NCBI RefSeq assembly: GCF_001050275.1
Contig: NZ_BBYA01000011.1
Span: forward strand, 1-64,000
From: Leptolinea tardivitalis
Lineage (GTDB): Bacteria > Chloroflexota > Anaerolineae > Anaerolineales > Anaerolineaceae
Direction of reading: 5' to 3'
DNA length: 64,000 bases
This document shows, one piece after another, positions 55,219 through 63,948 of this stretch; position 1 is the first letter of the stretch; the number at the start of each line of letters is the position of its first letter. A program made the position numbers and the translations under genes. A model generated the notes under the pieces. That model did no database searches, was not told the origin of the DNA, and worked only from the letters and a program-made list of their open reading frames with translations.

Positions 55219-56196
55219 ATGGATGTAGTTAGACGATTACTGAAAAACCCCACATCTCTGCTTGGCATTATTTTATTGCTGGGTTTTGTCTTTGTGGCCA
55301 TAGCCGCACCGGTCATTGCACCTCCGGCAAAAAGCTCTCGTAATGTGTATCTGATTCCACGTGATGGATTTGGAAATCAACCGAAACCACCCAATGAAAA
55401 ACATATCATGGGAACAACGGAAGGACAATATGATATTCTTTATGGTGTTGTCTGGGGAACTCGAACTGCCTTCCGAGTAGGTATTGTGATTACTTTGATC
55501 ACCACATTGATTGGGTTGATTATTGGTTCGCTTGCCGGTTTCTATGGGGGGTGGGTTGATGAAGTGCTGATGAGGATCACGGAGGTTTTCCTTGTGTTCC
55601 CCTTCCTGCTGGCAGCCATTACGCTGACATCCGTGCTTCAAACGGTATATGGACGAGGTGAAGCGAATTTCCTGGTTGTTCTTGCCAAAGGTTTAGCCTT
55701 ATTAACCTTTGGACAAAGCCCGGCGAAAGATCTCGACCCGATCCAGATCCAAATCTTGACGGGTATGCTGGCCATCATTGTGTTTGGTTGGATGACGTAT
55801 GCCCGTGTGATTCGCGGCAATATCCTGTCGGTAAAAGAGTATGAATACGCTCTGGCTGCCCGATTAATTGGCGCCAGCGATATGCGTATTCTTTTCCGCC
55901 ACCTGTTGCCGAATGCCGTTTTCCCTGTTTTGGTTTTAGCCTCCATGGATATCGGCTCATATGTGTTGACATTTGCCGCATTAAGCTTCCTCGGTCTGGG
56001 TGCTCAACGAGGCTATGCTGACTGGGGACAGATGATCAGTTTTGCGCGAAGTTGGATACCCTCTCTGGGTCAATACTGGTTCATCGTGGTTTATCCCGGT
56101 TTGGCGATTATTCTGTTTGTTTTGGCCTGGAATCTGGTGGGAGATGCTCTTCGGGATGTTCTCGATCCGCGCATGCGTGGACGCGGCAACGACTAG
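55219..56196 (+). CDS. oppC: Peptide ABC transporter permease (OppC/DppC type)
   Basis: Second permease subunit, 325 residues, with an N-terminal helix (about 15-35) followed by an extracytoplasmic loop and five further helices. The docking loop EYALAARLIGASDMRILFRH (about residues 209-228) and FAALSFLGLGAQRGYADWGQM are typical. It ends the operon; a strong terminator follows 20 bases later. Confidence 0.94.
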   Translation: MDVVRRLLKNPTSLLGIILLLGFVFVAIAAPVIAPPAKSSRNVYLIPRDGFGNQPKPPNEKHIMGTTEGQYDILYGVVWGTRTAFRVGIVITLITTLIGLIIGSLAGFYGGWVDEVLMRITEVFLVFPFLLAAITLTSVLQTVYGRGEANFLVVLAKGLALLTFGQSPAKDLDPIQIQILTGMLAIIVFGWMTYARVIRGNILSVKEYEYALAARLIGASDMRILFRHLLPNAVFPVLVLASMDIGSYVLTFAALSFLGLGAQRGYADWGQMISFARSWIPSLGQYWFIVVYPGLAIILFVLAWNLVGDALRDVLDPRMRGRGND

Positions 56197-56214
56197 ACTT
56201 TTGCTCGAATAAGT

Positions 56215-56249
56215 AAAACGCCTGAAAGATACTTTTCAGGCGTTTTTTT
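56215..56249 (+). terminator. Rho-independent terminator of the peptide transporter operon
   Basis: AACGCCTGAAA pairs with TTTTCAGGCGTT around a short loop, followed by seven T. Confidence 0.93.
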
Positions 56250-56411
56250 ATTAGTCTTATTTTTGTCATTTTCTTTTTGAATTGAGAAAATGCTATAAAT
56301 CACGGTGATTATTTTGAATTATTCGGTTGGAAAAAGACCAAATCAGTATAAAAGCATGAAGATTCATCACTAAAACTCATAGGATTGACTGCCAAAATAC
56401 ATGATATTGTC

Positions 56412-56957
56412 ATGAGTTTTTTCGATGCCAACCGGGAAATATACCACTACCTGCCTTGGCCTCCTTCCAGTAATATGATTTTTATGCCGTTTCGAAATCT
56501 ACATCAACTTGAATTATTCAAAGGGTTGGAGATGAGCCAGATCGATCTAATTCTGCCCCTAATGGAACCATGTACTTTTGAAAATGGAATTCAGATATTT
56601 GCTCAGGAAACCCGGGCATCACATTTTTTCATTTTACTTGAGGGGGAGGTTGTTGTTAAATATAAACCGTATGATGGCGAAGAACTTGTAATTGCCCACA
56701 TATGTCCTGAAGATGTGTTTGGATGGTCTGCTGCACTTGGACGACAAACATATACTTCTTCAGCCTATGCCTCAAAACCATCCTCAGCTGTATGTGTTGA
56801 GGTTGAAAAACTAAAAGTTTTCTGTCAAAATAATCCTGAATTGGGGATGTTATTACTTAAAAGATTGGCATCTGGTATTGCGTTCCGGCTACGCACCACG
56901 AACAATGAAATATTGGATTTGTTAACCCGTGGAATGGTGACTGTTCCAGAAAAGTGA
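56412..56957 (+). CDS. Cyclic nucleotide-binding (Crp/Fnr effector) domain protein without HTH
   Basis: About 181 residues. A cNMP-binding beta-barrel is clear from FRNLHQLELFKGLEMSQIDL through FFILLEGEVVVKY and EELVIAHICPEDVFGWSAAL, ending in a long helix. The phosphate-binding cassette lacks the RExSP-type arginine-serine of true cAMP receptors, so the ligand is uncertain. No winged helix follows, so it is unlikely to bind DNA. The start is uncertain (TTG 56385 and ATG 56475 are alternatives). The stop overlaps the NifU-like gene by GTGA. Confidence 0.75.
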   Translation: MSFFDANREIYHYLPWPPSSNMIFMPFRNLHQLELFKGLEMSQIDLILPLMEPCTFENGIQIFAQETRASHFFILLEGEVVVKYKPYDGEELVIAHICPEDVFGWSAALGRQTYTSSAYASKPSSAVCVEVEKLKVFCQNNPELGMLLLKRLASGIAFRLRTTNNEILDLLTRGMVTVPEK

Positions 56958-57214
56958 GGCTTCAGATGGGAGATAATCCGCCTGAATTTCCTGTGCAGGA
57001 ACAAATGGAAGCATTGATTGGACAACTCGATTCATATATCAGTCATTATCATGGCGGGGGAGTCGAGATGTTAAGTTTTGACGGCCACACCGTCAGAGTC
57101 CGCCTGGGTGGTGCCTGCCTTGGTTGCCCATTATCACCTGTTACACTGCACGGATGGGTGGAAGGAACCATACACCAGTTTTTTCCGAATGTTGTCGTAC
57201 TGGAAGAAAAATAA
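56954..57214 (+). CDS. NifU-like (NFU) iron-sulfur scaffold domain protein
   Basis: 86 residues: a NifU C-terminal domain with HYHGGGVEMLSFDGHTVRVR and the cluster-binding pair CLGC (Cys55, Cys58), then TLHGWVEGTIHQFFP. In the family this CxxC pair binds a [4Fe-4S] cluster between two subunits and passes it to target proteins. GTG start coupled to the preceding cNMP-domain gene. No other isc/suf gene is present in the window. Confidence 0.88.
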   Translation: MRLQMGDNPPEFPVQEQMEALIGQLDSYISHYHGGGVEMLSFDGHTVRVRLGGACLGCPLSPVTLHGWVEGTIHQFFPNVVVLEEK

Positions 57215-57240
57215 GTTAGCAAAACAACCGCTATTGTTTT

Positions 57241-57666
57241 CTACTCCAGTGAAATTACAATTCTCTCACCAATTTCGTTGTCTGATACATCCGTGATACG
57301 ACCAATCTGCCCGGCTTTTAATGCCTGCCGAATCAGGTCGGGTGAATAACCACGGCTGATTGTTGAAAATCTTGCACCCAATTTCAGGCCAGATTCAATC
57401 ACCTGGATAGGTAAACGAATGTTTATTTTTTCTCTCTGGCCAATCAAATCATAGACAACAACACGCAACCACCGGGGTTTACCCGGCTTTCTTGTTAAAT
57501 TTTGCATTCTTCCCTGATCGGGTAACCCGTTTTCTTTTTCCAGATTATTTAACAGGTCAATACCCTGATCGGGTGTAATTTTTCCGTCCTGTATCATTTT
57601 CAGAATATGGAGCTTTTCTTCAGGAGACACTATTTCGCTATTTTCCAATGCTAGTATTTTACCCAT
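57241..57666 (-). CDS. SHOCT-like domain protein, unknown
   Basis: 141 residues. The N-terminal EEKLHILKMIQDGKITPDQG…LLNNLE (residues 16-45) matches the SHOCT-like helical pair often found before DUF4097 adhesin-like domains. The second half (RWLRVVVYDLIGQREKINIRLP) resembles the start of such a beta domain and then stops, so it is a short version. Cytoplasmic, no signal sequence. Convergent with the NifU-like gene. Confidence 0.72.
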   Translation of the reverse strand: MGKILALENSEIVSPEEKLHILKMIQDGKITPDQGIDLLNNLEKENGLPDQGRMQNLTRKPGKPRWLRVVVYDLIGQREKINIRLPIQVIESGLKLGARFSTISRGYSPDLIRQALKAGQIGRITDVSDNEIGERIVISLE

Positions 57667-57696
57667 ATCGAAAAGAAGCAGATCAAATCTTAATGT

Positions 57697-57714
57697 TAAA
57701 ATAATCCCATTTTA
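57697..57714. promoter_or_regulatory. Divergent -10 boxes
   Basis: TAAAAT at 57697-57702 (plus) and TAAAAT at 57709-57714 (minus) face each other between the SHOCT-like gene and the next gene. No clear -35 boxes. Confidence 0.35.
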
Positions 57715-57736
57715 GGAAAAGGATGGAATCGTTCCA

Positions 57737-58234
57737 GTGGAAGATAACAAACCGGAGAATACATCTGAATCGGGCGAAAATTTCACGAATGTGACTGACA
57801 GTTTTACGACATTAATTTCCCGTATGTGCAATGCACACCATTGGGTTGTACGTGAAATTGATGAAGCTCATGCTGTGATCGAATTTAAATTGAATGAAAC
57901 ACGATTCCAGACCCTTTTCATTTTTGGTTTTGACGAAAATGTGGAGTTTTCAGTACCAAGTTTTGCCGCCTTTGATTCACTCGAACAAATTCCACACCTG
58001 ATTTCCTCATCACTTTTGCAGATTAATGCCAAAACAAAAATTGGGTTCTGGTGCCTTGAAGAAATTGGTGGAAAACTCGTTTACACCTATATGCATAACA
58101 TCAAACTGAGCCAACTCGATGAGAAACTCTTTGGCGATATCGTAATGACACTGGTGCAGCGTGTGGATGAATTTGAATCTTTGCTGGTAAATTTGTCCAG
58201 CCAGGGGAATCCCAAAATAGATTTACCCCAGTAG
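57737..58234 (+). CDS. YbjN-like domain protein, unknown
   Basis: 165 residues, soluble, acidic N-terminal tail, then an alpha/beta domain (about 20-145) with HHWVVREIDEAHAVIEFKL, LFIFGFDENVEFSVPSF and LLQINAKTKIGFWCLEEIGG. The pattern resembles YbjN/type III chaperone-like folds, which bind partner proteins. This is a similarity of pattern only. GTG start 57737 with AAAAGGATGG upstream. Its end nearly touches the convergent next gene. Confidence 0.65.
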   Translation: MEDNKPENTSESGENFTNVTDSFTTLISRMCNAHHWVVREIDEAHAVIEFKLNETRFQTLFIFGFDENVEFSVPSFAAFDSLEQIPHLISSSLLQINAKTKIGFWCLEEIGGKLVYTYMHNIKLSQLDEKLFGDIVMTLVQRVDEFESLLVNLSSQGNPKIDLPQ

Positions 58235-58243
58235 AATGGATTG

Positions 58244-59113
58244 TCAGATGTGGTTTTCTGCGCGGCGCTCCCATTCACGTGCAGCCGCGCGAATCAGCTC
58301 TTTTGCTTTGGGATCTGTCACCGCATCAATACCGGGAAAGTGTTCCTGACCAACCCAGACTATTACACCATCCTGACGTGATTCCATCAATTTAATCTGC
58401 CGCGTAGGGTCATCCGAAAGTTGAATGATCTCCTGTAAAATTTCATCAATTTGTTCAACCATAGATGCCGCCGGCTTTTTAACCGTTTCAGGTTGCGGTC
58501 GCGGTGGTGCAGGTACGACAGCTGGACGAACAACCGGCGGTGTTTGACTTTGCACAGCGACAGTGGGATTCGAAATAACCGGAGGAGGAACGGGTGGAAG
58601 CGGATCTGTCTTTATCGGTTCGCTGGCTTTAATTAAGGGCGGATTATCCGGTGATTCGACTATGACCGGCTCTTTTTCTTTTGATAATAATTGTGCATCT
58701 GGCTCCTGTTGGTCAGAAATCGATGGAGAGGCAGTATGGTTTGGTAATAATTCTGCTGCCGGAATATCCAACCAGATAGCCAATTCCTTGATCAAATCGA
58801 TAAACCGACTCTTCTGTGAGCTGTTGAGCGGTTTGGATGAGGCAAGTAAATGTCCGCTGGTTTCAACATAGAGGCCCGCGCCTTCTTTGGCTCGCCAGAG
58901 ACGCAATAATTCTGTGTATTTCGCCGGATCGGCCAGAGGTGCCGGGGTTTCTACAGCGGGTGCGGCTGGTGCAACAGTGTTTGAAGATTTCTCTTCTTTT
59001 TTTCGCTTATCTTTATTGAAATAACCAATAAAGCCGCCTGTAACAAAACCAATGATCATACAGGTGATGGCAATTATGAGCGTGGTGTTGATAGTAACTG
59101 TAACAGGATTCAT
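58244..59113 (-). CDS. Membrane-anchored proline-rich protein, unknown
   Basis: 289 residues from ATG 59113: one N-terminal membrane helix (about residues 7-29) and basic KDKRKKEEK. A folded segment follows (KYTELLRLWRAKEGAGLYVETSGHLL, split near residue 65), then a long Pro/Val-rich linker (about 125-210) and a C-terminal domain with VEQIDEILQEIIQLSDDPTR and DGVIVWVGQEHF. The two conserved ends suggest a protein-protein linker. Starts in an ATGA overlap with mutM, so probably co-transcribed with it. Confidence 0.68.
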   Translation of the reverse strand: MNPVTVTINTTLIIAITCMIIGFVTGGFIGYFNKDKRKKEEKSSNTVAPAAPAVETPAPLADPAKYTELLRLWRAKEGAGLYVETSGHLLASSKPLNSSQKSRFIDLIKELAIWLDIPAAELLPNHTASPSISDQQEPDAQLLSKEKEPVIVESPDNPPLIKASEPIKTDPLPPVPPPVISNPTVAVQSQTPPVVRPAVVPAPPRPQPETVKKPAASMVEQIDEILQEIIQLSDDPTRQIKLMESRQDGVIVWVGQEHFPGIDAVTDPKAKELIRAAAREWERRAENHI

Positions 59114-59943
59114 TCTGGCACCCCTTCTGGCTGGCATTTCGGACAAAAATGGGTTCCCCTTTGACCCACCACCAATCGTTGGATGGGGGTAGAACAGACT
59201 GGACAGGGATTCCCAGTTTGTTGATACACCCTGAAATTATTTTGAAATTCTCCACCTCGATAGACCCAATCAATACTGGCGCCATTATGGGCTATCGCTT
59301 CGTTCAGAGTGTCTCTAATTGCCTTCAGTAAACGTTCAGCTTCTTTGCTTGAGAGGGTATTCGATAAACGCATCGGATGAATGCCTGATCGAAAAAGGCT
59401 TTCATCTGTATAAATATTACCCAATCCGGCAAGAAATGATTGGTCTAATAACAACGATTTTATTTGTTTTTTCTTTCTTTGCAACCTCATATAGAAATCA
59501 GATGCCATTAGTGTTGTGTCAAAGGGTTCTGGCCCGAGATTACCTGTCACAATTTCTGGATTAGAAACCAACCATGCACGCCCAAATTTGCGTGTATCGT
59601 TAAAAGCAAGTCTGTAACCATCTTCAAAGTAGATCAGCAGTCGATCATGGTTTTGAGGAGGTAATACCGGAGGAGGATCGATACGCAAGTCACCGCTCAT
59701 TCGCAAGTGTATCAAAAGAAATTCGTTGTCAAGATGAATGACAACGAATTTCCCTCTGCGTGTAATATCTTTTATTGTGGTTTTGCTTATTTTCCCTTCA
59801 AACTTTTCAAATGAAGGGGTTGACAGCGTCTTGTCCCATAGCAAATTTGCATCTGAGACTTTCTTTCCAATAATAGGCGCTCCACCACGGCCACCATGTT
59901 TCAAAGCCCGAACAATTGTTTCAACTTCTGGTAGTTCAGGCAT
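59110..59943 (-). CDS. mutM: Formamidopyrimidine-DNA glycosylase MutM (Fpg)
   Basis: Base-excision enzyme that removes 8-oxoguanine and formamidopyrimidines and nicks the strand. 277 residues. Catalytic N-terminal MPELPEVETIVRAL with Pro and Glu at positions 2-3 of the immature protein; RRGKFVVIHL contains the conserved lysine, LAGLGNIYTDE the helix-two-turn-helix segment, and CPVCSTPIQRLVVGQRGTHF…C..C the C-terminal zinc finger. All key residues are present. It lies 10 bases downstream of prs. Confidence 0.96.
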   Translation of the reverse strand: MPELPEVETIVRALKHGGRGGAPIIGKKVSDANLLWDKTLSTPSFEKFEGKISKTTIKDITRRGKFVVIHLDNEFLLIHLRMSGDLRIDPPPVLPPQNHDRLLIYFEDGYRLAFNDTRKFGRAWLVSNPEIVTGNLGPEPFDTTLMASDFYMRLQRKKKQIKSLLLDQSFLAGLGNIYTDESLFRSGIHPMRLSNTLSSKEAERLLKAIRDTLNEAIAHNGASIDWVYRGGEFQNNFRVYQQTGNPCPVCSTPIQRLVVGQRGTHFCPKCQPEGVPE

Positions 59944-59953
59944 TCGTGTTTAC

Positions 59954-60949
59954 CTATTCGTTGAACAGGGCACCAACCGAGCGGCCTTCATTTGCCCGCA
60001 TGATGACTTCACCCAACAGACGGGAGACAGAAAGGATCTTTAATCGGTCACCAAAATAGGCGGCTTTTTCGGCTGGAATCGGAATGGTATCGGTGGCAAT
60101 GAACTCTGTTACAGGTAGGGCGGAAAGTATTTGAGATGCCGGATCGGATAGAACCGGGTGCACAAACACCATGTAGATATTGCGGGCGCCGCAGCTCTTC
60201 ACCAGGTTTACAGCCTGCACCATGGAACCACCGGTATTAATTTCATCATCCACAATGATGGCATCACGGTCCTTTACATCGCCAATAAAGGTCAAAGCTT
60301 CGGCTTTGGAATCATTGGAAACGCGCCGTTTTTCGATGAAAGCCAGCGGTGTATCCAGTTTTTGGGCAAAATTCCGTGCTTTTTTAGCGAAACCCAGATC
60401 GGCTGTCACCACCACGGGAGATTTCATTACAGGAAGTTTCTTCTTCAGATAATCTGTGAGGATGTAAAAGGCAGTCATCACATCACCGGGGATGGAGAAG
60501 AAACCCTGAATTTGACCGGCGTGCAGATCCATGGTGATATATCGGTCAGCACCGGCCACTTCGATCATATCTGCCACCAATCGGGCGGTGATGGGCACAC
60601 GCGGCTGGTCTTTTTTGTCTGATCGGGCGTAGCACAGATAGGGAATAACTGCTGTGATTCGAGCAGCTGAATCAAGACGGAGGGTTTGCAGCATGATCAA
60701 TAATTCCATCAGGTTCCGGTGAACCGGAGCAGATGTGGTTTGTATCACATAGCAATCCTGACCGCGTACGCTGGTATGAAGTTGTACGAATAAATTGTCG
60801 TTCGGAAACACGATTACATCGCGTTCGCATAGCGGCATACGTAAATAACCGGCAATATTTGAAGCCAATTCGGGACATCCTGTTCCCGCATAAAGCTTCA
60901 CATCGCCATATTGGATCCGGTCGTGCCGGACGTGTACTGCATTGGGCAT
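59954..60949 (-). CDS. prs: Ribose-phosphate pyrophosphokinase
   Basis: Makes PRPP from ribose 5-phosphate and ATP for purine, pyrimidine, histidine, tryptophan and NAD synthesis. 331 residues. YLCYARSDKKDQPRVPIT (ATP region), ITMDLHAGQIQGFF and the PRPP loop AIIVDDEINTGGSMVQAVNL are clear. The flexible-loop sequence departs a little from the class I enzymes (KDQP for RKDQ). Ribosome site GGAGGAAGAA. It supplies the substrate of the xpt enzyme, although the two genes are far apart. Confidence 0.95.
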   Translation of the reverse strand: MPNAVHVRHDRIQYGDVKLYAGTGCPELASNIAGYLRMPLCERDVIVFPNDNLFVQLHTSVRGQDCYVIQTTSAPVHRNLMELLIMLQTLRLDSAARITAVIPYLCYARSDKKDQPRVPITARLVADMIEVAGADRYITMDLHAGQIQGFFSIPGDVMTAFYILTDYLKKKLPVMKSPVVVTADLGFAKKARNFAQKLDTPLAFIEKRRVSNDSKAEALTFIGDVKDRDAIIVDDEINTGGSMVQAVNLVKSCGARNIYMVFVHPVLSDPASQILSALPVTEFIATDTIPIPAEKAAYFGDRLKILSVSRLLGEVIMRANEGRSVGALFNE

Positions 60950-60970
60950 TTCTTCCTCCTGACCTGGCGA

Positions 60971-61513
60971 TTAAACCCTGGCATCCTGCCATTCGCTGCG
61001 CAAGACACTCATGATGATCGTATCAATATATCGTCCATTTTTAAAGATATCTTCCCGTAAACGTCCTTCTTCTACGAAGCCGACCGCATGATATGCTTTG
61101 ATGGCTCGTTCATTGGTACTGAATACGGTCAATGAGACTCTGTTAAGATTTAGATCATTAAAAGCATGCCGGAGCATTAACTGCATGGCTTCGCGGCCGA
61201 AACCACGGTTCCAGTACTTTTTCTCTCCAATACTGATACCAATCTCTGTGCTGCGATTCTTCCAATCCAGACGAATCAAGCCGGTTGAACCAGCAGAGAT
61301 CCATTGTCCATCTTCGAAAACTTCGATCATATACACATGCTCTTCAGAAGGACGTTTCATCATCGTATCGAACCAGTTTTTTTCATCCACACTCGAAAGT
61401 GGGGAATCGATTAACAGGTTTTCAATGACATCTGGATCATTCATCCAGCGAACCAGATTGGTTAAATCTTCTGGTTCCATTGCCCTGAGGCGAACATTCT
61501 TTCCGGTAAGCAT
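60971..61513 (-). CDS. GNAT N-acetyltransferase, RimJ/RimL type
   Basis: 180 residues. N-terminal NVRLRAMEPEDLTNLVRWMN, acetyl-CoA motif YWNRGFGREAMQLMLRHAF (about 106-124) and ERAIKAYHAVGFVEEGRLRE are typical of the subgroup that includes ribosomal-protein and amino-sugar acetyltransferases. Substrate unknown. It lies between aspS and prs in a minus-strand gene series. Confidence 0.9.
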   Translation of the reverse strand: MLTGKNVRLRAMEPEDLTNLVRWMNDPDVIENLLIDSPLSSVDEKNWFDTMMKRPSEEHVYMIEVFEDGQWISAGSTGLIRLDWKNRSTEIGISIGEKKYWNRGFGREAMQLMLRHAFNDLNLNRVSLTVFSTNERAIKAYHAVGFVEEGRLREDIFKNGRYIDTIIMSVLRSEWQDARV

Positions 61514-61527
61514 GCCGAATCCTGTTT

Positions 61528-62847
61528 TTATGGTTCCAGACGATTGGGGCCGCGGAACACGAACACGGCTTCCCGGACACTTTCGAGACCGAGCATTACC
61601 ATCAACAACCGCGAGAGACCCATGCCAAAGCCACCGTGGGCCGGGCAGCCAAATTTGAAGTAGTCCAGATAGCCGCTGAGGATATCGAGGTTCAGGCCTT
61701 TATCGAGCGCCTGTTTTTCCAGGATATCGCGTCTGTGTTCTCGCTGTGCACCTGTCGTAATTTCCAGACCTTTGGCAATCAGATCGTAGCTCTTGGTCAG
61801 TTTCGGATTATCGGCATGGCGCATGTGGTAGAACGGCCGTACTTCGATAGGCCAATCTTTCAGGAACACAAATTCATGATTGTATTTTTCTTTGATGTAT
61901 TGTCCCAATTCACGTTCACCGCCCGGATCCAGGTCGCCTTTTTTGTCTGCCGGAACGCTGTAATTTCGTTCTTTCAGAATTTGTTGGGCTTCGGCCATAG
62001 TGAGCCGGGGGAATGGCAGGGTGGGAACCGTAATATCAATGCCAAATCGGGCTTTAATCTCATCACCGTGGGCATCTTTGACCTTCTGGTAGGTGTATTG
62101 CAGCAACCGTTCCTGCATAGACATCACATCTTCATGGCTGTCGATCCAGGATATTTCTGCATCAATACTGATAAATTCTGTCATGTGACGTGAAGTAAAG
62201 GATGGATCAGCACGGAAAGCCGGACCGATTTCAAAAACGCGTTCAAAACCAGCTGCCATGGCCATTTGTTTATAGAACTGGGGAGATTGTGCCAGGTAGG
62301 CGGGACGCCCAAAGTAATCCAGGGAAAAGAGTTCGGCGCCGCCTTCACTGGGGGTACCCACCATTTTGGGGCTGTGAATTTCGATGAAACCGTTTTTAAG
62401 CCAGAATTCTCGCATAGCCATTTCGGCTGTAGTTTGAATTTTGAAGATAAGTAAATTTTCAGGACGGCGGAGTTCGAGGTAACGCCAGTCCATGCGGAAA
62501 TCCAAAGCCGGGAGGGTGTCATTGAATGGTTCAAATGCCAGTGGAATGGCTGCATTGTTATTAACTTCGATGGATTCGAGCTGCATTTCAATGCCGCCTA
62601 ATTTTACAATCGGGTTGTCTATCACTTTGCCGGTGATGGTGAGGGCTGATTCAACTCCGCAGGTTGAGATCAGGGCCGCCTGATCGGGGCTGGCAGCTTT
62701 TTCCACAACAATCTGGACGGCACCGGTCTGGTCTCGCAAGACAAGAAATTGCATTTTCTTCTGGTCACGTAAAACTTGCAGCCAGCCCTGAACGGTAACA
62801 GATTGTCCAATTTTGCTGCGCAGATCTCCGATAAGGGTTCGTTCCAT
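61528..62847 (-). CDS. aspS: Aspartyl-tRNA synthetase, archaeal/short type
   Basis: Charges tRNA-Asp, and in many organisms with this type also tRNA-Asn, with aspartate. 439 residues, lacking the bacterial insertion (GAD) domain and therefore about 150 residues shorter than bacterial AspRS. N-terminal OB fold (SVTVQGWLQVLRDQKKMQF) is followed by class II motifs: motif 2 FRADPSFTSRHMTEF and motif 3 HGGFGMGLSRLLMVMLGLES. Asparaginyl-tRNA synthetase is similar in length, but the RHMTEF and end sequence PNRLEP fit the archaeal AspRS group better. GGAGGA ribosome site. Confidence 0.88.
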   Translation of the reverse strand: MERTLIGDLRSKIGQSVTVQGWLQVLRDQKKMQFLVLRDQTGAVQIVVEKAASPDQAALISTCGVESALTITGKVIDNPIVKLGGIEMQLESIEVNNNAAIPLAFEPFNDTLPALDFRMDWRYLELRRPENLLIFKIQTTAEMAMREFWLKNGFIEIHSPKMVGTPSEGGAELFSLDYFGRPAYLAQSPQFYKQMAMAAGFERVFEIGPAFRADPSFTSRHMTEFISIDAEISWIDSHEDVMSMQERLLQYTYQKVKDAHGDEIKARFGIDITVPTLPFPRLTMAEAQQILKERNYSVPADKKGDLDPGGERELGQYIKEKYNHEFVFLKDWPIEVRPFYHMRHADNPKLTKSYDLIAKGLEITTGAQREHRRDILEKQALDKGLNLDILSGYLDYFKFGCPAHGGFGMGLSRLLMVMLGLESVREAVFVFRGPNRLEP

Positions 62848-62878
62848 AAGTCATTCCTCCAAAGAAATTTCGTACAGG

Positions 62879-63931
62879 TTATTTTAAATGAATTGACGGC
62901 GTTTTGCTGGCGAAATCTGAAGCAATCAACTCTTCTGCCAGATGGAAGGGTGATACTGATCGCGTAAACAGGCGGTCAAGGGCCTGGTCATACTCCTGTG
63001 GATTCATGCGCGAAAGCCAGGTTTGAAAAAGCACTTCCCGAATTAGAGATTCCAGGTTACGGCGCAGCCGTTTGCTCTCGTTGGATTTCCACTGTCCGCT
63101 ATTTTGCAGGTAGGTATAGTGTTCTCGCAACGATTGAACCAATTGGGAGATGCCTTCGCCTGTGGTGGCAATCGTTTGAAGAATGGGAACCTGCCAGCCG
63201 GCAGGAGAACCAGTTGGAGGAGGTGCATCCTGATTCTCGTCTTCCATGAAATGATGGAAAGATCCACCTGTTGATGGATTGACCGAATTCATATCCAGCA
63301 CTTCTCGGAGGGCGCGTTCCGTCTGTTCAACACCGGGGCGGTCGGCTTTATTAATGCAGATGACATTGGCGATTTCCAGAATTCCTGCTTTGATGGCCTG
63401 AATATCATCGCCCATACCGGGGTTCTCAACCAGAAGAACTGTGTGAGCCAGACGAGTGATTTCCATTTCTGTCTGGCCAACCCCCACGGTTTCTACGAGA
63501 ATCACGTCAAATCCGGCTGCATCCATAGCTGTTACCATTTCGGCTGCTGCCATAGATAGCCCACCCAGTGTCCCGCGGGTGGCTACGGATCGGATAAATA
63601 TCCCCGGGTCACCGCTGAGATCACGCATCCGTACCCGGTCACCCAGCACGGCACCGCCGGTAAACGGGCTGGTGGGATCAACAGCCAGAATAGCCACACG
63701 TGATGGCGGATTGGTGCCATTCGGTTGGCGAAATGCCAGTGCCAGTTGATTGACCAGCGTGGATTTTCCAGAGCCGGTTGGACCGGTCACACCAATAATA
63801 TGAGCCTTACCAGCATGCTGGAAAAGAACATCCAACATGCTCCGGCTTTCCGAGGTGCCGTTCTCAATTTGGGATAACGTACGTGCCAGCGCCAGCCGGT
63901 CACCTTGAAGAAGGGCATCAACCTGATTCAT
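62879..63931 (-). CDS. meaB: Methylmalonyl-CoA mutase-associated GTPase MeaB (ArgK family)
   Basis: G3E-family GTPase that protects and loads B12 into methylmalonyl-CoA mutase or related mutases. 350 residues. G1 GVTGPTGSGKSTLVNQL, VDPTSPFTGGAVLGDRVRM (switch region), DVILVETVGVGQTE (G3) and NKADRPG (G4) are clear. A C-terminal dimerisation arm follows. A partly seen gene ends 17 bases upstream, so a mutase-related operon may extend beyond the window. Confidence 0.94.
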   Translation of the reverse strand: MNQVDALLQGDRLALARTLSQIENGTSESRSMLDVLFQHAGKAHIIGVTGPTGSGKSTLVNQLALAFRQPNGTNPPSRVAILAVDPTSPFTGGAVLGDRVRMRDLSGDPGIFIRSVATRGTLGGLSMAAAEMVTAMDAAGFDVILVETVGVGQTEMEITRLAHTVLLVENPGMGDDIQAIKAGILEIANVICINKADRPGVEQTERALREVLDMNSVNPSTGGSFHHFMEDENQDAPPPTGSPAGWQVPILQTIATTGEGISQLVQSLREHYTYLQNSGQWKSNESKRLRRNLESLIREVLFQTWLSRMNPQEYDQALDRLFTRSVSPFHLAEELIASDFASKTPSIHLK

Positions 63932-63948
63932 GGCGCTTCGGCTGATCC

